The translations under genes were made by a program, and so were the position numbers. Of a stretch of 64,000 nt of DNA, positions 42,638 through 51,030 are shown one piece after another. Numbering within the stretch: the stretch's first letter is position 1; every line of letters starts with the position of its first letter. The notes beneath the pieces were generated by a model. It was not told the DNA's origin, did not search any database, and saw only the letters and a program-made list of their open reading frames with translations. This stretch comes from W0P28-013 sp963659365 (GTDB lineage: Bacteria > Bacteroidota > Bacteroidia > Bacteroidales > Paludibacteraceae), in the NCBI GenBank assembly GCA_963659365.1, contig CAVKTI010000001.1, positions 1-64,000 on the forward strand. Direction: 5' to 3'.

Positions 42638-43554
42638 GAACGAAGATACTGAAAATCACCAGTTTAGCGGCGTTTCTGATTTTGCTGTCGGCATGCAAAA
42701 AAGAGACGGTAACCAGCAGCACCTTCGATATGTCGGTGAGCAAAATACAGTCGTCGGCCGTGTGGATCGATGTGATTCCCGAAAACAACGACTTTTACTA
42801 CCGTGTGGGCATTGCGTCGGCAGCCGATTACGCCAAATTTGAGTCCGATGCCAAATTTATCGACAACGATTATGCCGAAACGCTCGAACTCTACAACACA
42901 ATTTGCGAACTTTTGGGGCGCGACAATGTAAAATCGCTCGAAGAGACGATGTTCGAGGTCGGTGCTATCGACGGTCAGCGCAAAATGCTGCAACCCGAAA
43001 CCGACTACTACCTCTACGCCTACAGGCTCGACCGCAAAAAGAAGCCGATAAAAACGCTCATCAAAGTGCCGTTCAAAACGGTGAAAAAGCCCGTTTCCGA
43101 CATCACTTTTGCGCTCACAGCCAACGGTTCGCAACTGACTGTGAAGCCATCGAACAACGACACCTACTATTGGGATCACGAACTGAAACAGAACATCGAC
43201 GACGACTATTTCGGCTCTATCTATCTCTGTTTCAGCGACATAATCGATACTTACTACGAATACGATTTCATCAACAGTCTGCTCTCGCAAGGCGACGACG
43301 ACGACGATGTGGCGATTTACTATCCGCTTTCGGTGGGCGACACGCTGCAAGTGGCGTGCGTGGGCTACGCTGGCGAGCCATCGTCGAAATACCAATTTTT
43401 CGAGGTGATTTACCAAGGCGAAAACGCCCCCGCCGAGGTGCGCTCGATACAAGATCCGCTGTACGAAATGTTAGATTCGACAAACTATGCGCAGGCTTCG
43501 GCACGCCAAAATGCCATCGAGCGGTGCATTAAAAAAGTGAGTAGTGAGAAGTGA
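42634..43554 (+). CDS. lipoprotein of unknown function
   Basis: A 306-residue lipoprotein with lipobox LLSAC (Cys21). The first domain (VSKIQSSAVWIDVIPENNDF...ETDYYLYAYRLDRKK) looks like a Bacteroidota Ig-like/fibronectin-like module that occurs singly or in tandem in surface lipoproteins; a second similar unit (VSDITFALTANGSQLTVKPS) follows. It contains an acidic loop QGDDDDD. ATGA overlap with the hydrolase gene shows tight coupling. The last codons (VSSEK-stop) come from GTGAGTAGTGAGAAGTGAGG, a repeat seen elsewhere, so the original C-terminus may have been replaced. Confidence 0.75.
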   Translation: MRTKILKITSLAAFLILLSACKKETVTSSTFDMSVSKIQSSAVWIDVIPENNDFYYRVGIASAADYAKFESDAKFIDNDYAETLELYNTICELLGRDNVKSLEETMFEVGAIDGQRKMLQPETDYYLYAYRLDRKKKPIKTLIKVPFKTVKKPVSDITFALTANGSQLTVKPSNNDTYYWDHELKQNIDDDYFGSIYLCFSDIIDTYYEYDFINSLLSQGDDDDDVAIYYPLSVGDTLQVACVGYAGEPSSKYQFFEVIYQGENAPAEVRSIQDPLYEMLDSTNYAQASARQNAIERCIKKVSSEK

Positions 43555-43597
43555 GGAATTTTTTAGTTTGAAAGTGAGAAAGTATAAAAGTGCGAAA

Positions 43598-43621
43598 GTA
43601 GGGACGCACCGCGTGCGTCCG
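43598..43621 (+). repeat. REP-like palindrome, copy 8
   Basis: GTAG followed by GGACGCACCGCGTGCGTCC and G; the palindrome is perfect with centre CGCG. Confidence 0.8.
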
Positions 43622-43732
43622 AGAATATAGACTTTTTAATTACCCAATTATCTAATTTCCAATTACTTAATTAAAAATTCAGTGGCATTTTGGAACGCAA
43701 TAATTCTAAATTCACAATTCTTAATTGAAGAA

Positions 43733-43860
43733 AACCCCTCCCCTGCTTACGCAGGTGCTCCCCTTGAAAAGGGGAGATGTAAAGAAACAACTTGGATGCG
43801 TTCCTGTCCCCTTTACAAGGGGACGAGAAAAACGGGAATCCGTTTTTCGGGTGGGGTTAG
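43733..43860 (+). repeat. CCCCTT/AAGGGG multi-hairpin element, copy A
   Basis: Outer arms AACCCCTC and GGGGTTAG enclose hairpins CCTGCTTACGCAGG, CTCCCCTTGAAAAGGGGAG, GTCCCCTTTACAAGGGGAC and AACGGGAATCCGTT. The same modules, in reverse order and strand, form 51031-51142. Confidence 0.75.
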
Positions 43861-43960
43861 AAAACAAAATCAACAGAAAACTTAGAAACAAAAATTGCGA
43901 TAGCAATTTTGAGAAACCAGAAACCAGAAAAGGAATTTTTCTCTTAAAAATTGAACAGAT

Positions 43961-45064
43961 ATGAAAAGAGCCATTAGAATTGTGCTGCTGTCGCTGCTGG
44001 GAGTGGCAGTTGTGGGTATGTTTGTGTTTTTGTGGCAAAAGTCGCGCCCCAAGGCCGTAACCTACGACATTGTAACGCCGTCGCTGCAAACCATAGCGAA
44101 AATGAGCGTGGCAACAGGCAAAATTGAGCCGCGCAACGAGGTGGAAATCAAGCCGCAAATATCGGGCATCATCTCCGAAATCTACAAAGAGGCGGGACAG
44201 AAAGTGGCGGTGGGCGAAATCATCGCGCTGGTCAAGGTGATTCCCGAAATGAGCCAACTGAACAGTGCCGAAAGTCGCATCAATGTGGCAAAAATCGACT
44301 TGGAACGCGTCGAAGAGCAGTACAACCGCGACAAAGACCTCTACAACAAAAAAGTGCTTGCCCGCGAAGAGTACGAAACGAGCCGCGCCAACTACCTGAA
44401 AGCCAAAGAGGAACTGCAAAACGCCAAAGATAGTTACGAAATTGTGCGCGACGGCATTGCGCGCCGCTCGGGAGCGTACAGCAACACGCAAATTCGCTCC
44501 ACCATCACGGGCACTATTCTCGACATTCCTGTGAAAGTGGGCAATTCGGTCATTCAGTCGAACAACTTCAACGACGGCACCACCATCGCCACCATTGCCG
44601 ACCTTGGCGACATGATTTTCGAAGGGAAAATCGACGAAACCGAAGTCGGGCGCATACGCGAAGGCATGCCTATCGTGCTGAAAATCGGCGCGTTACAAGG
44701 ACAAACTTTCGATGCCACGCTCGAATATATCTCGCCCAAAGGCACCGAAGAGAATGGCGCAGTGATGTTCGAAATGAAGGCCGCCGCACGCATTCCCGAT
44801 TCGGTGCTGGTGCGCTCGGGCTATAGTGCCAACGCCGAAATTATTCTCGACAAACGCGAAAATGTGCTCGCCATTCCCGAAAGTTCGGTGGTGTTCGAAA
44901 ACGACTCGTCGTTTGTTTATGTGCTGAAAAGCGGCAGCGACAAAGAGCAGCAGTTCGACCGCCAACCGATAACCGTGGGGCTTTCCGACGGCTTGAATGT
45001 GGAGATTCTGTCAGGCATCGGCGATTCGACACAGGTGCGCGGCTTGCAACAGATCGAAAACTAA
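43961..45064 (+). CDS. MacA-like periplasmic adaptor (RND/HlyD family)
   Basis: A 367-residue membrane-fusion protein linking the ABC permeases to the TolC-type channel. It has an N-terminal anchor helix (IVLLSLLGVAVVGMFVFLW), a lipoyl half-motif with GKIEPRNEVEIKPQISGIIS, a coiled-coil hairpin (~100-165, AESRINVAKIDLERVEEQYN...EETSRANYLKAKEELQNAKDSY in part), the second lipoyl half, and a beta-barrel (GRIREGMPIVLKIGALQGQTF). Length and order match MacA. It lies after a 406-base repeat spacer, so it and tolC may have their own transcription start. Confidence 0.9.
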   Translation: MKRAIRIVLLSLLGVAVVGMFVFLWQKSRPKAVTYDIVTPSLQTIAKMSVATGKIEPRNEVEIKPQISGIISEIYKEAGQKVAVGEIIALVKVIPEMSQLNSAESRINVAKIDLERVEEQYNRDKDLYNKKVLAREEYETSRANYLKAKEELQNAKDSYEIVRDGIARRSGAYSNTQIRSTITGTILDIPVKVGNSVIQSNNFNDGTTIATIADLGDMIFEGKIDETEVGRIREGMPIVLKIGALQGQTFDATLEYISPKGTEENGAVMFEMKAAARIPDSVLVRSGYSANAEIILDKRENVLAIPESSVVFENDSSFVYVLKSGSDKEQQFDRQPITVGLSDGLNVEILSGIGDSTQVRGLQQIEN

Positions 45065-45074
45065 ATTCTGCGCT

Positions 45075-46400
45075 ATGAAACAACTCATCATTTTCGTTGG
45101 CGTGCTTGCCGCCGTGGCAACGGCACAGGCGCAAGCGGCGTGGTCGCTGCGGCAGTGCATCGACTATGCGGTCGAAAACAATGTCAGCGTGCAGCAAACG
45201 GCTTTGCAGCGCGACTATCAGGCGTTGTCGCTCAAAACCTCGAAACTCAGTTTTCTGCCCGATTTGAATGCTGGTTTGGGACAAGATTTTTCGTTCGGGC
45301 GCGCCACTGGCAAGGACAATGTTACCGTCGATCAGTCGATGGGCAACACCACTTTTCGCCTCTCGACCTCGATGCCGATTTTCACAGGATTGCGCATCAC
45401 CAACCAGATAAAAGCCGACAAACTCGACCTGCAAGCCGCCACCGACGATTTGAGCAAAGCCCAAGAAGATTTAACGCTGCAAATCGCTGGATTTTATCTG
45501 AATGTACTGTACAACAAGGAGTTAGTTGCCATTGCCGACGACCAAGTGGCGATTAGCGAAGCGCAGGTCGAAAACTGCGAATCGCTGGTGGCAGCAGGCA
45601 AAAAGCCCGAATCGGAACTCTACGAAAACAGGGCGCAACTGGCCGTGGATATGCAGACGCGCACCGAAGTCGCCAACGCCTTGCGGTTGGCCATTTTGGA
45701 ACTCTGCCAAGCCATCAACTATACCGATGTGGCGGCGTTCGATGTGGCAGATGTCGATGTCGAGCGTCTGCTGGCTATCGAACTCGACCGCTTGGCGTCG
45801 CCCGACGATGCGTACCGCTATTCGCTCGAAAATCGCCCTGCCATTCGCGCCTCGGAAGCACGCATTGCCAGCAGTCTTGCCTCGGTAAAGGTGGCGCAAT
45901 CGGCCTACTATCCGCAACTCAGCCTGAACGCAGGCTACAACACGGGCTACTACCATCTGTTCAATGGCGAAAATGTCGGCTTTGGCACGCAACTTGGCAA
46001 CAACAGCAGCGAATACATCAGTTTGTCGCTCTCGATTCCGATTTTCAATCGCCTATCGACGGTCAATCAGGTGAAGCAGGCGCGTATCACGGTCGAAAAT
46101 CGCCAACTGGCACTCGAAAACGAGAAACAGTCGCTGCTGAAAGAGATTCAGACAGCCTATTACAACGCTGTGGCGGCGCGCGACAAGTATGTGGCGGCTG
46201 GACGCACGGCCGAATCGGCGCGCGTGGCGTTCGACTACGAGCAAGCCAAATACGACAGCGGCAAATCGACGCCCTACGACTTCAATACGGCAAAATTGCG
46301 TTTGGAAAAGGCGCGTGCACAAGAGACACAAGCCAAGTACGAATTTCTGTTCCGCAACAAAATTTTCGCCTTCTACAATGGCGAAGCGATTGATTTGTAG
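45075..46400 (+). CDS. TolC-like outer-membrane efflux channel
   Basis: A 441-residue outer-membrane factor with a signal peptide (MKQLIIFVGVLAAVATAQA). Two OEP repeats are visible: WSLRQCIDYAVENNVSVQQ...YQALSLKTSKLSFLPDLNAG and PAIRASEARIASSLASVKVA...YYPQLSLNAGY, each followed by long helices. This matches trimeric TolC channels. It begins 10 bases after the adaptor gene and ends 4 bases before the convergent priA stop codon; no terminator hairpin is seen in that gap. Confidence 0.92.
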   Translation: MKQLIIFVGVLAAVATAQAQAAWSLRQCIDYAVENNVSVQQTALQRDYQALSLKTSKLSFLPDLNAGLGQDFSFGRATGKDNVTVDQSMGNTTFRLSTSMPIFTGLRITNQIKADKLDLQAATDDLSKAQEDLTLQIAGFYLNVLYNKELVAIADDQVAISEAQVENCESLVAAGKKPESELYENRAQLAVDMQTRTEVANALRLAILELCQAINYTDVAAFDVADVDVERLLAIELDRLASPDDAYRYSLENRPAIRASEARIASSLASVKVAQSAYYPQLSLNAGYNTGYYHLFNGENVGFGTQLGNNSSEYISLSLSIPIFNRLSTVNQVKQARITVENRQLALENEKQSLLKEIQTAYYNAVAARDKYVAAGRTAESARVAFDYEQAKYDSGKSTPYDFNTAKLRLEKARAQETQAKYEFLFRNKIFAFYNGEAIDL

Positions 46401-46404
46401 CGAG

Positions 46405-48816
46405 TTACAAATCGACATCCCACGCCACTTGCAGCGCACGAAAGTCGGGTTGGCACAGCATTTTGCGCGCCAGTTGGTCTATCTGCTGCTTGGCAGGTTC
46501 GGGCGATTGCGCCGCCGCAATTTTCAGCACAATGTGCTTGATAAATTTGTTCTGCACACGTCCCACTGGCGGATTGTCGGGTCCATACACAAGGTCGCCA
46601 AAGGTTTGGCGCAGCCCGCTGGCCATCTGCGTGGCGGCACGCGCAAGCGTTTGTGCATCGTGGTGTTTCAGAATTATCTGCACCAATCGGTAGTAGGGCG
46701 GATAGCGGAATAGCGCGCGCTCGGTCATCTCACGGTCGAAAAAAGTGCGGTAGTCGCCGCTCAGCACATCGCGTATCACAGGGTGTTGCGGCTGCGAGGT
46801 TTGCAGCACCACCACGCCACGGCGGTTTTTGCGCCCAGCGCGACCGCTCACTTGGGTCAGCAGTTGAAACGCACGCTCGTAAGCCCGAAAATCGGGATAA
46901 TTCAGCAGGTTGTCGGCGTTCAGCACGCCCACCAAGCCCACACCCTCGAAGTCGAGCCCCTTCGCCACCATCTGCGTACCGACCAAAATATCGATCTCTT
47001 TGGCTTCGAATGCGCTGATAATGCGTGCGAACGCCCGTTTTTGGCGCGTGGTGTCCAAATCCATACGCTCGATGCGCGCTTCGGGAAAGAGTGCCGCCAC
47101 CTCTGCCTCGATTTGCTCTGTGCCGAACCCGTGCATTTGCAGCGCAGCCTGTCCGCATTCGGGACAAACGGTGGGCGGCGTCTGTTTATAGCCGCAGTAG
47201 TGGCAGGTGAGTTTGCCGAAGGCCTTGTGGTAGGTCAGACTCACATCGCAGTGTGGGCAGCGTGGCGTCCAACCGCATTGGCGGCATTCGGTATAAGGTG
47301 CGAAGCCCCTTCTGTTCTGAAACAAAATAACCTGTTCGCACTGCGACAGTGCCTCTTTTATCTTTGCAACAAGCGGATCGGACAGGTGGCTAGTCATCTG
47401 TTTTTTGCGGTAGGCTTCGGTCAAATCGACGGCCACAATTTCGGGCGGTTCGGTCTGCGCATAGCGCGATTTCAGTTCTACCAACCCAAATTTTCCATTG
47501 AGTGCATTGCAATAACTTTCGACCGACGGTGTGGCACTGCCGAGCAGCGTTTTGGCCTTGAATTGCGCCGCCAACATCAAAGCGGCGTTGCGTGCGTGGT
47601 AGCGTGGCGCAGTGTCAATCTGCTTGTACGATGCGTCGTGCTCCTCGTCCACCACCACCAATCCCAAATTTCGGAACGGCAAAAAGAGTGCCGACCGCGC
47701 GCCAATAACGATTTGGTGCGGATTTTCACCAAGCATATCGTTCCAAATCTCCACACGCTCGGCTTCGGAAAATTTGGAGTGGTACACCGCCATTTTTTCG
47801 CCAAAAATATCTTTGAGCCGCTCGGTCAGTTGCGTGGTCAGCGCAATTTCTGGCACAAGAAAAAGCACCTGCTTGCCCGTTGCCAATGTGTTGCTCATCA
47901 GGTGCGTGTAGAGTTCGGTTTTGCCGCTGGCCGTTACGCCGTGCAGCAGCACCGTGTTTTTTTCGCCGAAAAGGCGGCGGATTTCGTCGTAAGCGCGCTG
48001 TTGGTCGGCAGTCAGTGGTGCAGCCGTCGCCGACTGCTCAAACGGTTTGATGCGTGCCATTTCGCGCTCCTGTTGCACAAATATGCCTCTGTCAATCAGT
48101 TGTTTACAGATTGTCGCCGTGGCATTGGCACGCTGTAACAGTTCGCTTTTGCGCACAAAATCGTGCTGCGGACTCATCGCCAAATAAGCCTCCAAAAGTT
48201 GCCGCTGTTTTTTGGCTCTGGCAGGCACTTCGGGCAGTGCGCCGTCGCTTTTCAGTGCGATATAATTTTCGGTGCGCGGTCGGTACTGCTCACAGAGTTC
48301 CTCGTGCAGCGTTACAACGCCTTGCGCCAGCAGGCGTTTGATGGCAGGGTAGGTGTCCTTCACATCGAGCAGTTTGTTCAGCGCATCGATGGTGTGCGCC
48401 TTGCCGTCGGTCAGCAGGGCGCAGAGGCGTTGCTCTTTGGCCGACAGATTTTCGGTATTCGCATCAGGCGCGAGTTCCACCGTCGTCTCGCTTTCGAGTT
48501 TCAGTGCCGATGGCAGTGCCGTTTTGTACACATCGCCGAGCGTGGCGCGGTAGTAGGTCGCCATCCAGTGCCAAAAGCGCAGTTGTTCACCCAAAACAAT
48601 TGGCTGCTCGTCGAGTTGCGCCGCCACACTTTTGATTGTAGCGCAGTTGGGCGGTTCGTTGCTCACACCACACACAATGCCTGTATAGAACCGCCTTGCG
48701 CCGAACGGCACCACTACGCGCATACCCACCGCAAGCGTTGGTTGCAAATTTTCGGGAATGGCGTAACTGTATGTTTGCGCCAGCGGAAAAGGCAATATGA
48801 CATCGGCGTAGAGCAT
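46405..48816 (-). CDS. priA: primosomal protein N' (PriA helicase)
   Basis: An 803-residue superfamily 2 helicase that restarts stalled forks. The N-terminal DNA-binding domain opens MLYADVILPFPLAQTYSYAIP; Walker A GVTASGKTELYTHL, Walker B VVDEEHDASYK, a paired zinc-binding region CRQCGWTPRCPHC and CHYCG...CPECG, motif V-VI VGTQMVAKGLDFEG and SQVSGRAGRK are intact. Length is slightly above E. coli PriA (732). A -7 element sits 7 bases before the ATG, implying a nearly leaderless mRNA. Confidence 0.96.
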   Translation of the reverse strand: MLYADVILPFPLAQTYSYAIPENLQPTLAVGMRVVVPFGARRFYTGIVCGVSNEPPNCATIKSVAAQLDEQPIVLGEQLRFWHWMATYYRATLGDVYKTALPSALKLESETTVELAPDANTENLSAKEQRLCALLTDGKAHTIDALNKLLDVKDTYPAIKRLLAQGVVTLHEELCEQYRPRTENYIALKSDGALPEVPARAKKQRQLLEAYLAMSPQHDFVRKSELLQRANATATICKQLIDRGIFVQQEREMARIKPFEQSATAAPLTADQQRAYDEIRRLFGEKNTVLLHGVTASGKTELYTHLMSNTLATGKQVLFLVPEIALTTQLTERLKDIFGEKMAVYHSKFSEAERVEIWNDMLGENPHQIVIGARSALFLPFRNLGLVVVDEEHDASYKQIDTAPRYHARNAALMLAAQFKAKTLLGSATPSVESYCNALNGKFGLVELKSRYAQTEPPEIVAVDLTEAYRKKQMTSHLSDPLVAKIKEALSQCEQVILFQNRRGFAPYTECRQCGWTPRCPHCDVSLTYHKAFGKLTCHYCGYKQTPPTVCPECGQAALQMHGFGTEQIEAEVAALFPEARIERMDLDTTRQKRAFARIISAFEAKEIDILVGTQMVAKGLDFEGVGLVGVLNADNLLNYPDFRAYERAFQLLTQVSGRAGRKNRRGVVVLQTSQPQHPVIRDVLSGDYRTFFDREMTERALFRYPPYYRLVQIILKHHDAQTLARAATQMASGLRQTFGDLVYGPDNPPVGRVQNKFIKHIVLKIAAAQSPEPAKQQIDQLARKMLCQPDFRALQVAWDVDL

Positions 48817-48823
48817 CGTAGCG

Positions 48824-48831
48824 CAAAATTA
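48824..48831 (-). promoter_or_regulatory. -7 element of priA
   Basis: Minus-strand TAATTTTG ends 7 bases before the priA ATG, the same distance as at the 14728 permease gene. Confidence 0.45.
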
Positions 48832-48971
48832 CAAAAAAATGCGAAAAAAAATCAACGCTTCAACAAATAACCAAATCTACAAGTGAAAGTTTATAGGTGA
48901 GAGGTTAGAGTTTAGAGAGCATAGAACATAGACAAAATTAGTGTGAAAGTCTATAAAGTGGAAAGTGAAAA

Positions 48972-48995
48972 GTAGGGACGCACCGAGTGCGTCCG
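48972..48995 (+). repeat. REP-like palindrome, copy 9
   Basis: GTAG then GGACGCACCGAGTGCGTCC and G, identical to copy 5; followed by AGAACATAGAATATAG. Confidence 0.8.
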
Positions 48996-49267
48996 AGAAC
49001 ATAGAATATAGAAGATAGAGCATAGACAAAAATTATTTGAAGATTTGAAGATTGCGCCGCTTGGGGGCGCAAAACCCCATAATTCTAAATTCATAACTCT
49101 TAATTAAGGAAGGCCTTTCTCCCGGAGGGGGACATGGGAAAGGGGGCTACAATGAACAATGAATAATAATTGCGGCGTTCAAAATACCGACAATTTGAAA
49201 TTTGAAATCTGAAATCGGCTTCGCCGACAACTTGAAACCCTGAAATTTGAAATTGCTGCGCAGCGAA

Positions 49268-49298
49268 CCTCCCCCTTGGGGGATTAGAGGGGGTCTTG
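49268..49298 (+). repeat. 31-bp GGGGGATTAGAGGGGG element, copy B
   Basis: Identical over 31 bases to 22949-22979. Located 43 bases before the -33 box of the DUF2582 gene. Confidence 0.75.
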
Positions 49299-49340
49299 GA
49301 ATTCTAAAATTGCCTCGCTGGCACGAAATTTGCAATGATT

Positions 49341-49370
49341 TTTGTATATCGAAAAAAAGCCGTACCTTTG
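49341..49370 (+). promoter_or_regulatory. promoter of the DUF2582 gene
   Basis: TTTG (49341-49344) and TACCTTTG (49363-49370) are 18 bases apart; the gene starts at 49415. Confidence 0.6.
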
Positions 49371-49414
49371 CGGCGATTTTAAGGTTTTATTTTTTGGTCT
49401 AAATTTTTACAATT

Positions 49415-49609
49415 ATGAAAGAAAAAATCGGAACGAACGCTGGACTCGTTTGGCAGTCGCTGAACGAAGGCGCGAAAGAGGTGAAGGCTCTGAAAAAAGC
49501 CACCAAGTTGAACGACAAAGATTTGTATGCCGCACTGGGCTGGTTGGCTCGTGAGGAGAAAATCAACTTCACCGAAACGGAAACGGACATTCTGGTAAGC
49601 CTCTGCTAA
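49415..49609 (+). CDS. DUF2582 winged-helix protein
   Basis: A 64-residue protein beginning MKEKIGTNAGLVWQSLNEGA and ending ITFTETETDILVSLC-like (seen: KINFTETETDILVSLC). It is the winged helix-turn-helix fold DUF2582, small DNA-binding-like proteins common in Bacteroidota; targets are unknown. ALKKATKLNDKDLYAALGWL fits the recognition region. It has its own promoter and a strong terminator, so it is monocistronic and probably well expressed. Confidence 0.85.
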   Translation: MKEKIGTNAGLVWQSLNEGAKEVKALKKATKLNDKDLYAALGWLAREEKINFTETETDILVSLC

Positions 49610-49630
49610 ACGGCACACCACTACACACAA

Positions 49631-49663
49631 ATCGACCTCGAATGCTCGGGGTCGATTTTTTTT
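49631..49663 (+). terminator. rho-independent terminator of the DUF2582 gene
   Basis: ATCGACC-T-CGA-ATGC-TCG-G-GGTCGAT stem followed by seven more T. It lies 21 bases after the stop codon and 3 bases before the MITE-like copy. Confidence 0.85.
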
Positions 49664-49665
49664 GC

Positions 49666-49867
49666 GGGGATTTCTATAAATTCCTTTGTAGTGATTTTTG
49701 ATTTTTGGGCTAGCAGATGTTTGGCTTGAACAAAAGCGCAATGCGGTGACATTGTAATTGAGTGAAAGTCAAAGAGATGCAGCCCAAAAATCAAAAAGCG
49801 CACAAAAGTATTCAGAGATTCGACATTTATTAATTTTTTACAAAACGGGGAATTTATAGAAGTACCC
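49666..49867 (+). mobile_element. MITE-like element, copy 2 (202 bp)
   Basis: Ends GGGGATTTCTATAAATTCC (49666-49684) and the inverse of GGGTACTTCTATAAATTCC (49849-49867) match at 17 of 19 positions. The interior aligns with 12365-12568 in reverse complement. Short frames within it are not conserved between the copies, so it is probably non-coding. It fills the gap between a terminator and the convergent ddl stop at 49888. Confidence 0.7.
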
Positions 49868-49887
49868 GTTTGCCTATTTTTGGGCGG

Positions 49888-50868
49888 CTACCGTGCCATG
49901 CAATCTTCGATGATTTCGGTCAGCACGGCGGTGATGTCGAGGCCAGCGGCGCGCACCTGCTGCGGAATGAAACTGGTGGCTGTCATGCCCGGCGTGGTGT
50001 TCACCTCGAGCAGGTAGGGCGTACCATCGGCAGCGATGATGTAGTCGGCGCGAATGATGCCGCGGGCGTTGAGTGCGGTGTAGATTTTGCGTGTTTCGGC
50101 CTGAACGCTATCGCGCCATGCGTCGGGAATGCGTGCTGGTGTAATCTCCTGCACTTGGCCGTTGTATTTGGCGTCGTAGTCGAAAAATTCGTTGTCGGTA
50201 ACCACCTCGGTTACAGGGAAAACCACCTCTTTGGTGCGTGTGCGGTACATGCCGCAGGTTACCTCGGTGCCTGTGAGCAGCGCTTCGACCATCGCTTCGG
50301 AGCCTTCGGCCAGTGCCTTGTCGATGGCAGGGCGCAGTTGGTCGGCAGTTTTCACTTTGGTAACGCCAAAACTGCTACCGCCGTCGCACGGTTTCACAAA
50401 GCAGGGCAGCCCTATTTCGCCGATTATTTGCTCCTCGTCGATGGCTGTGCGGCTGTGCAGCCAGACCGATTTTGCGGTATGCACGCCGAAACTTTTCAGA
50501 TATTGGTTGCACGGAAATTTATCGAAAGTGAGTGCGGCTGCCAGCACATCGCAGCACGAGAACGGAATGCCCAGCAGGCGGAAATAGCCTTGCAGCAGCC
50601 CATTTTCGCCCGGCGTGCCGTGAATGGTGATGTAGGCAAAATCGAACGAGATTTTTGTGCCGTCGAGTGTGAACGAAAAGTCGTTTTTGTCGATAGGCAG
50701 TTTGCGTCCGTCGGGCAGTTCGGCTTGCCACCGACCGCTCACAATGGTAACGAGGTATTTGGTGTAGCGCTCGCTGTCGATAAATTGGTCGAGCCCGGCG
50801 GCACTGCGCAGCGACACCCCCCATTCCGACGAGTCGCCGCCCGCCACTATTGCAACTGTTTTTTTCAT
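49888..50868 (-). CDS. ddl: D-alanine--D-alanine ligase
   Basis: A 326-residue ATP-grasp enzyme joining two D-Ala for peptidoglycan. N-terminal VAIVAGGDSSEWGVSLRSA resembles the Ddl glycine-rich start; HGTPGENGLLQGYF is the diagnostic motif; GLPCFVKPCDGGSSFGVTKV is the ATP-grasp loop and EVNTTPGMTATS the metal-binding motif. Tyr versus Phe at the specificity loop cannot be fixed by eye, so D-Lac activity is not excluded. Family length is normal. No promoter box was identified in the repeat-rich upstream region. Confidence 0.95.
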   Translation of the reverse strand: MKKTVAIVAGGDSSEWGVSLRSAAGLDQFIDSERYTKYLVTIVSGRWQAELPDGRKLPIDKNDFSFTLDGTKISFDFAYITIHGTPGENGLLQGYFRLLGIPFSCCDVLAAALTFDKFPCNQYLKSFGVHTAKSVWLHSRTAIDEEQIIGEIGLPCFVKPCDGGSSFGVTKVKTADQLRPAIDKALAEGSEAMVEALLTGTEVTCGMYRTRTKEVVFPVTEVVTDNEFFDYDAKYNGQVQEITPARIPDAWRDSVQAETRKIYTALNARGIIRADYIIAADGTPYLLEVNTTPGMTATSFIPQQVRAAGLDITAVLTEIIEDCMAR

Positions 50869-50969
50869 TTTCTTTGTTAAACCGTTTATAGTAAGTTGAT
50901 TGTTGATTTGGTTGTTTGCGGATTTGGTTATTTGGTTATTTGTTGAATCGTTGAATTGTCGAATTGTTC

Positions 50970-50992
50970 GGACGCACTCGGTGCGTCCCTAC
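50970..50992 (-). repeat. REP-like palindrome, copy 10
   Basis: GGACGCACTCGGTGCGTCC followed by CTAC, identical to copies 1 and 4. Confidence 0.8.
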
Positions 50993-51030
50993 ACTGTCAA
51001 TTGTCAATTATCAATTGGTTATTTGGTTTC

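Larger units (their letters stand above)
43555..43960. repeat. repeat mosaic inside the exporter locus
   Basis: No gene seen. GAAAGTG units and palindrome (43569-43621), GAGAATATAGAC (43620-43631), TTAATTA/CCAATTATC units (43638-43675), the multi-hairpin element (43733-43860), and the AAAAATTGCGATAGCAATTTT hairpin (43890-43910). Short frames across it are repeat translations. Confidence 0.7.
48817..49414. repeat. repeat mosaic between divergent priA and DUF2582 genes
   Basis: No gene seen. In order: GTGAGAGGTTAGAG (48898-48911), GAGCATAGAACATAGAC (48918-48934), GAAAGT units and palindrome (48941-48995), AGAACATAGAATATAGA (48996-49012), a GCGCCGCTTGGGGGCGC hairpin (49053-49069), CCCGGAGGGGGACATGGG (49123-49140), AATAATTGCGGCGTTC (49161-49176), CGGCTTCGCCGA (49213-49224), TTGCTGCGCAGCGAA (49251-49265), and the 31-bp element (49268-49298). 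Confidence 0.7.

Noticed and set aside
43725..43964. Short frames with PPLLTQVLPLKRGD-like sequence, also 43682-43885 and 50964-51152
   Set aside because: They are translations of the CCCCTT/AAGGGG multi-hairpin repeat; the reading frame is not kept between copies.
49621..49803. 60-codon reverse frame in the MITE-like element
   Set aside because: The frame is interrupted in the copy at 12365-12568, so the element is treated as non-coding.
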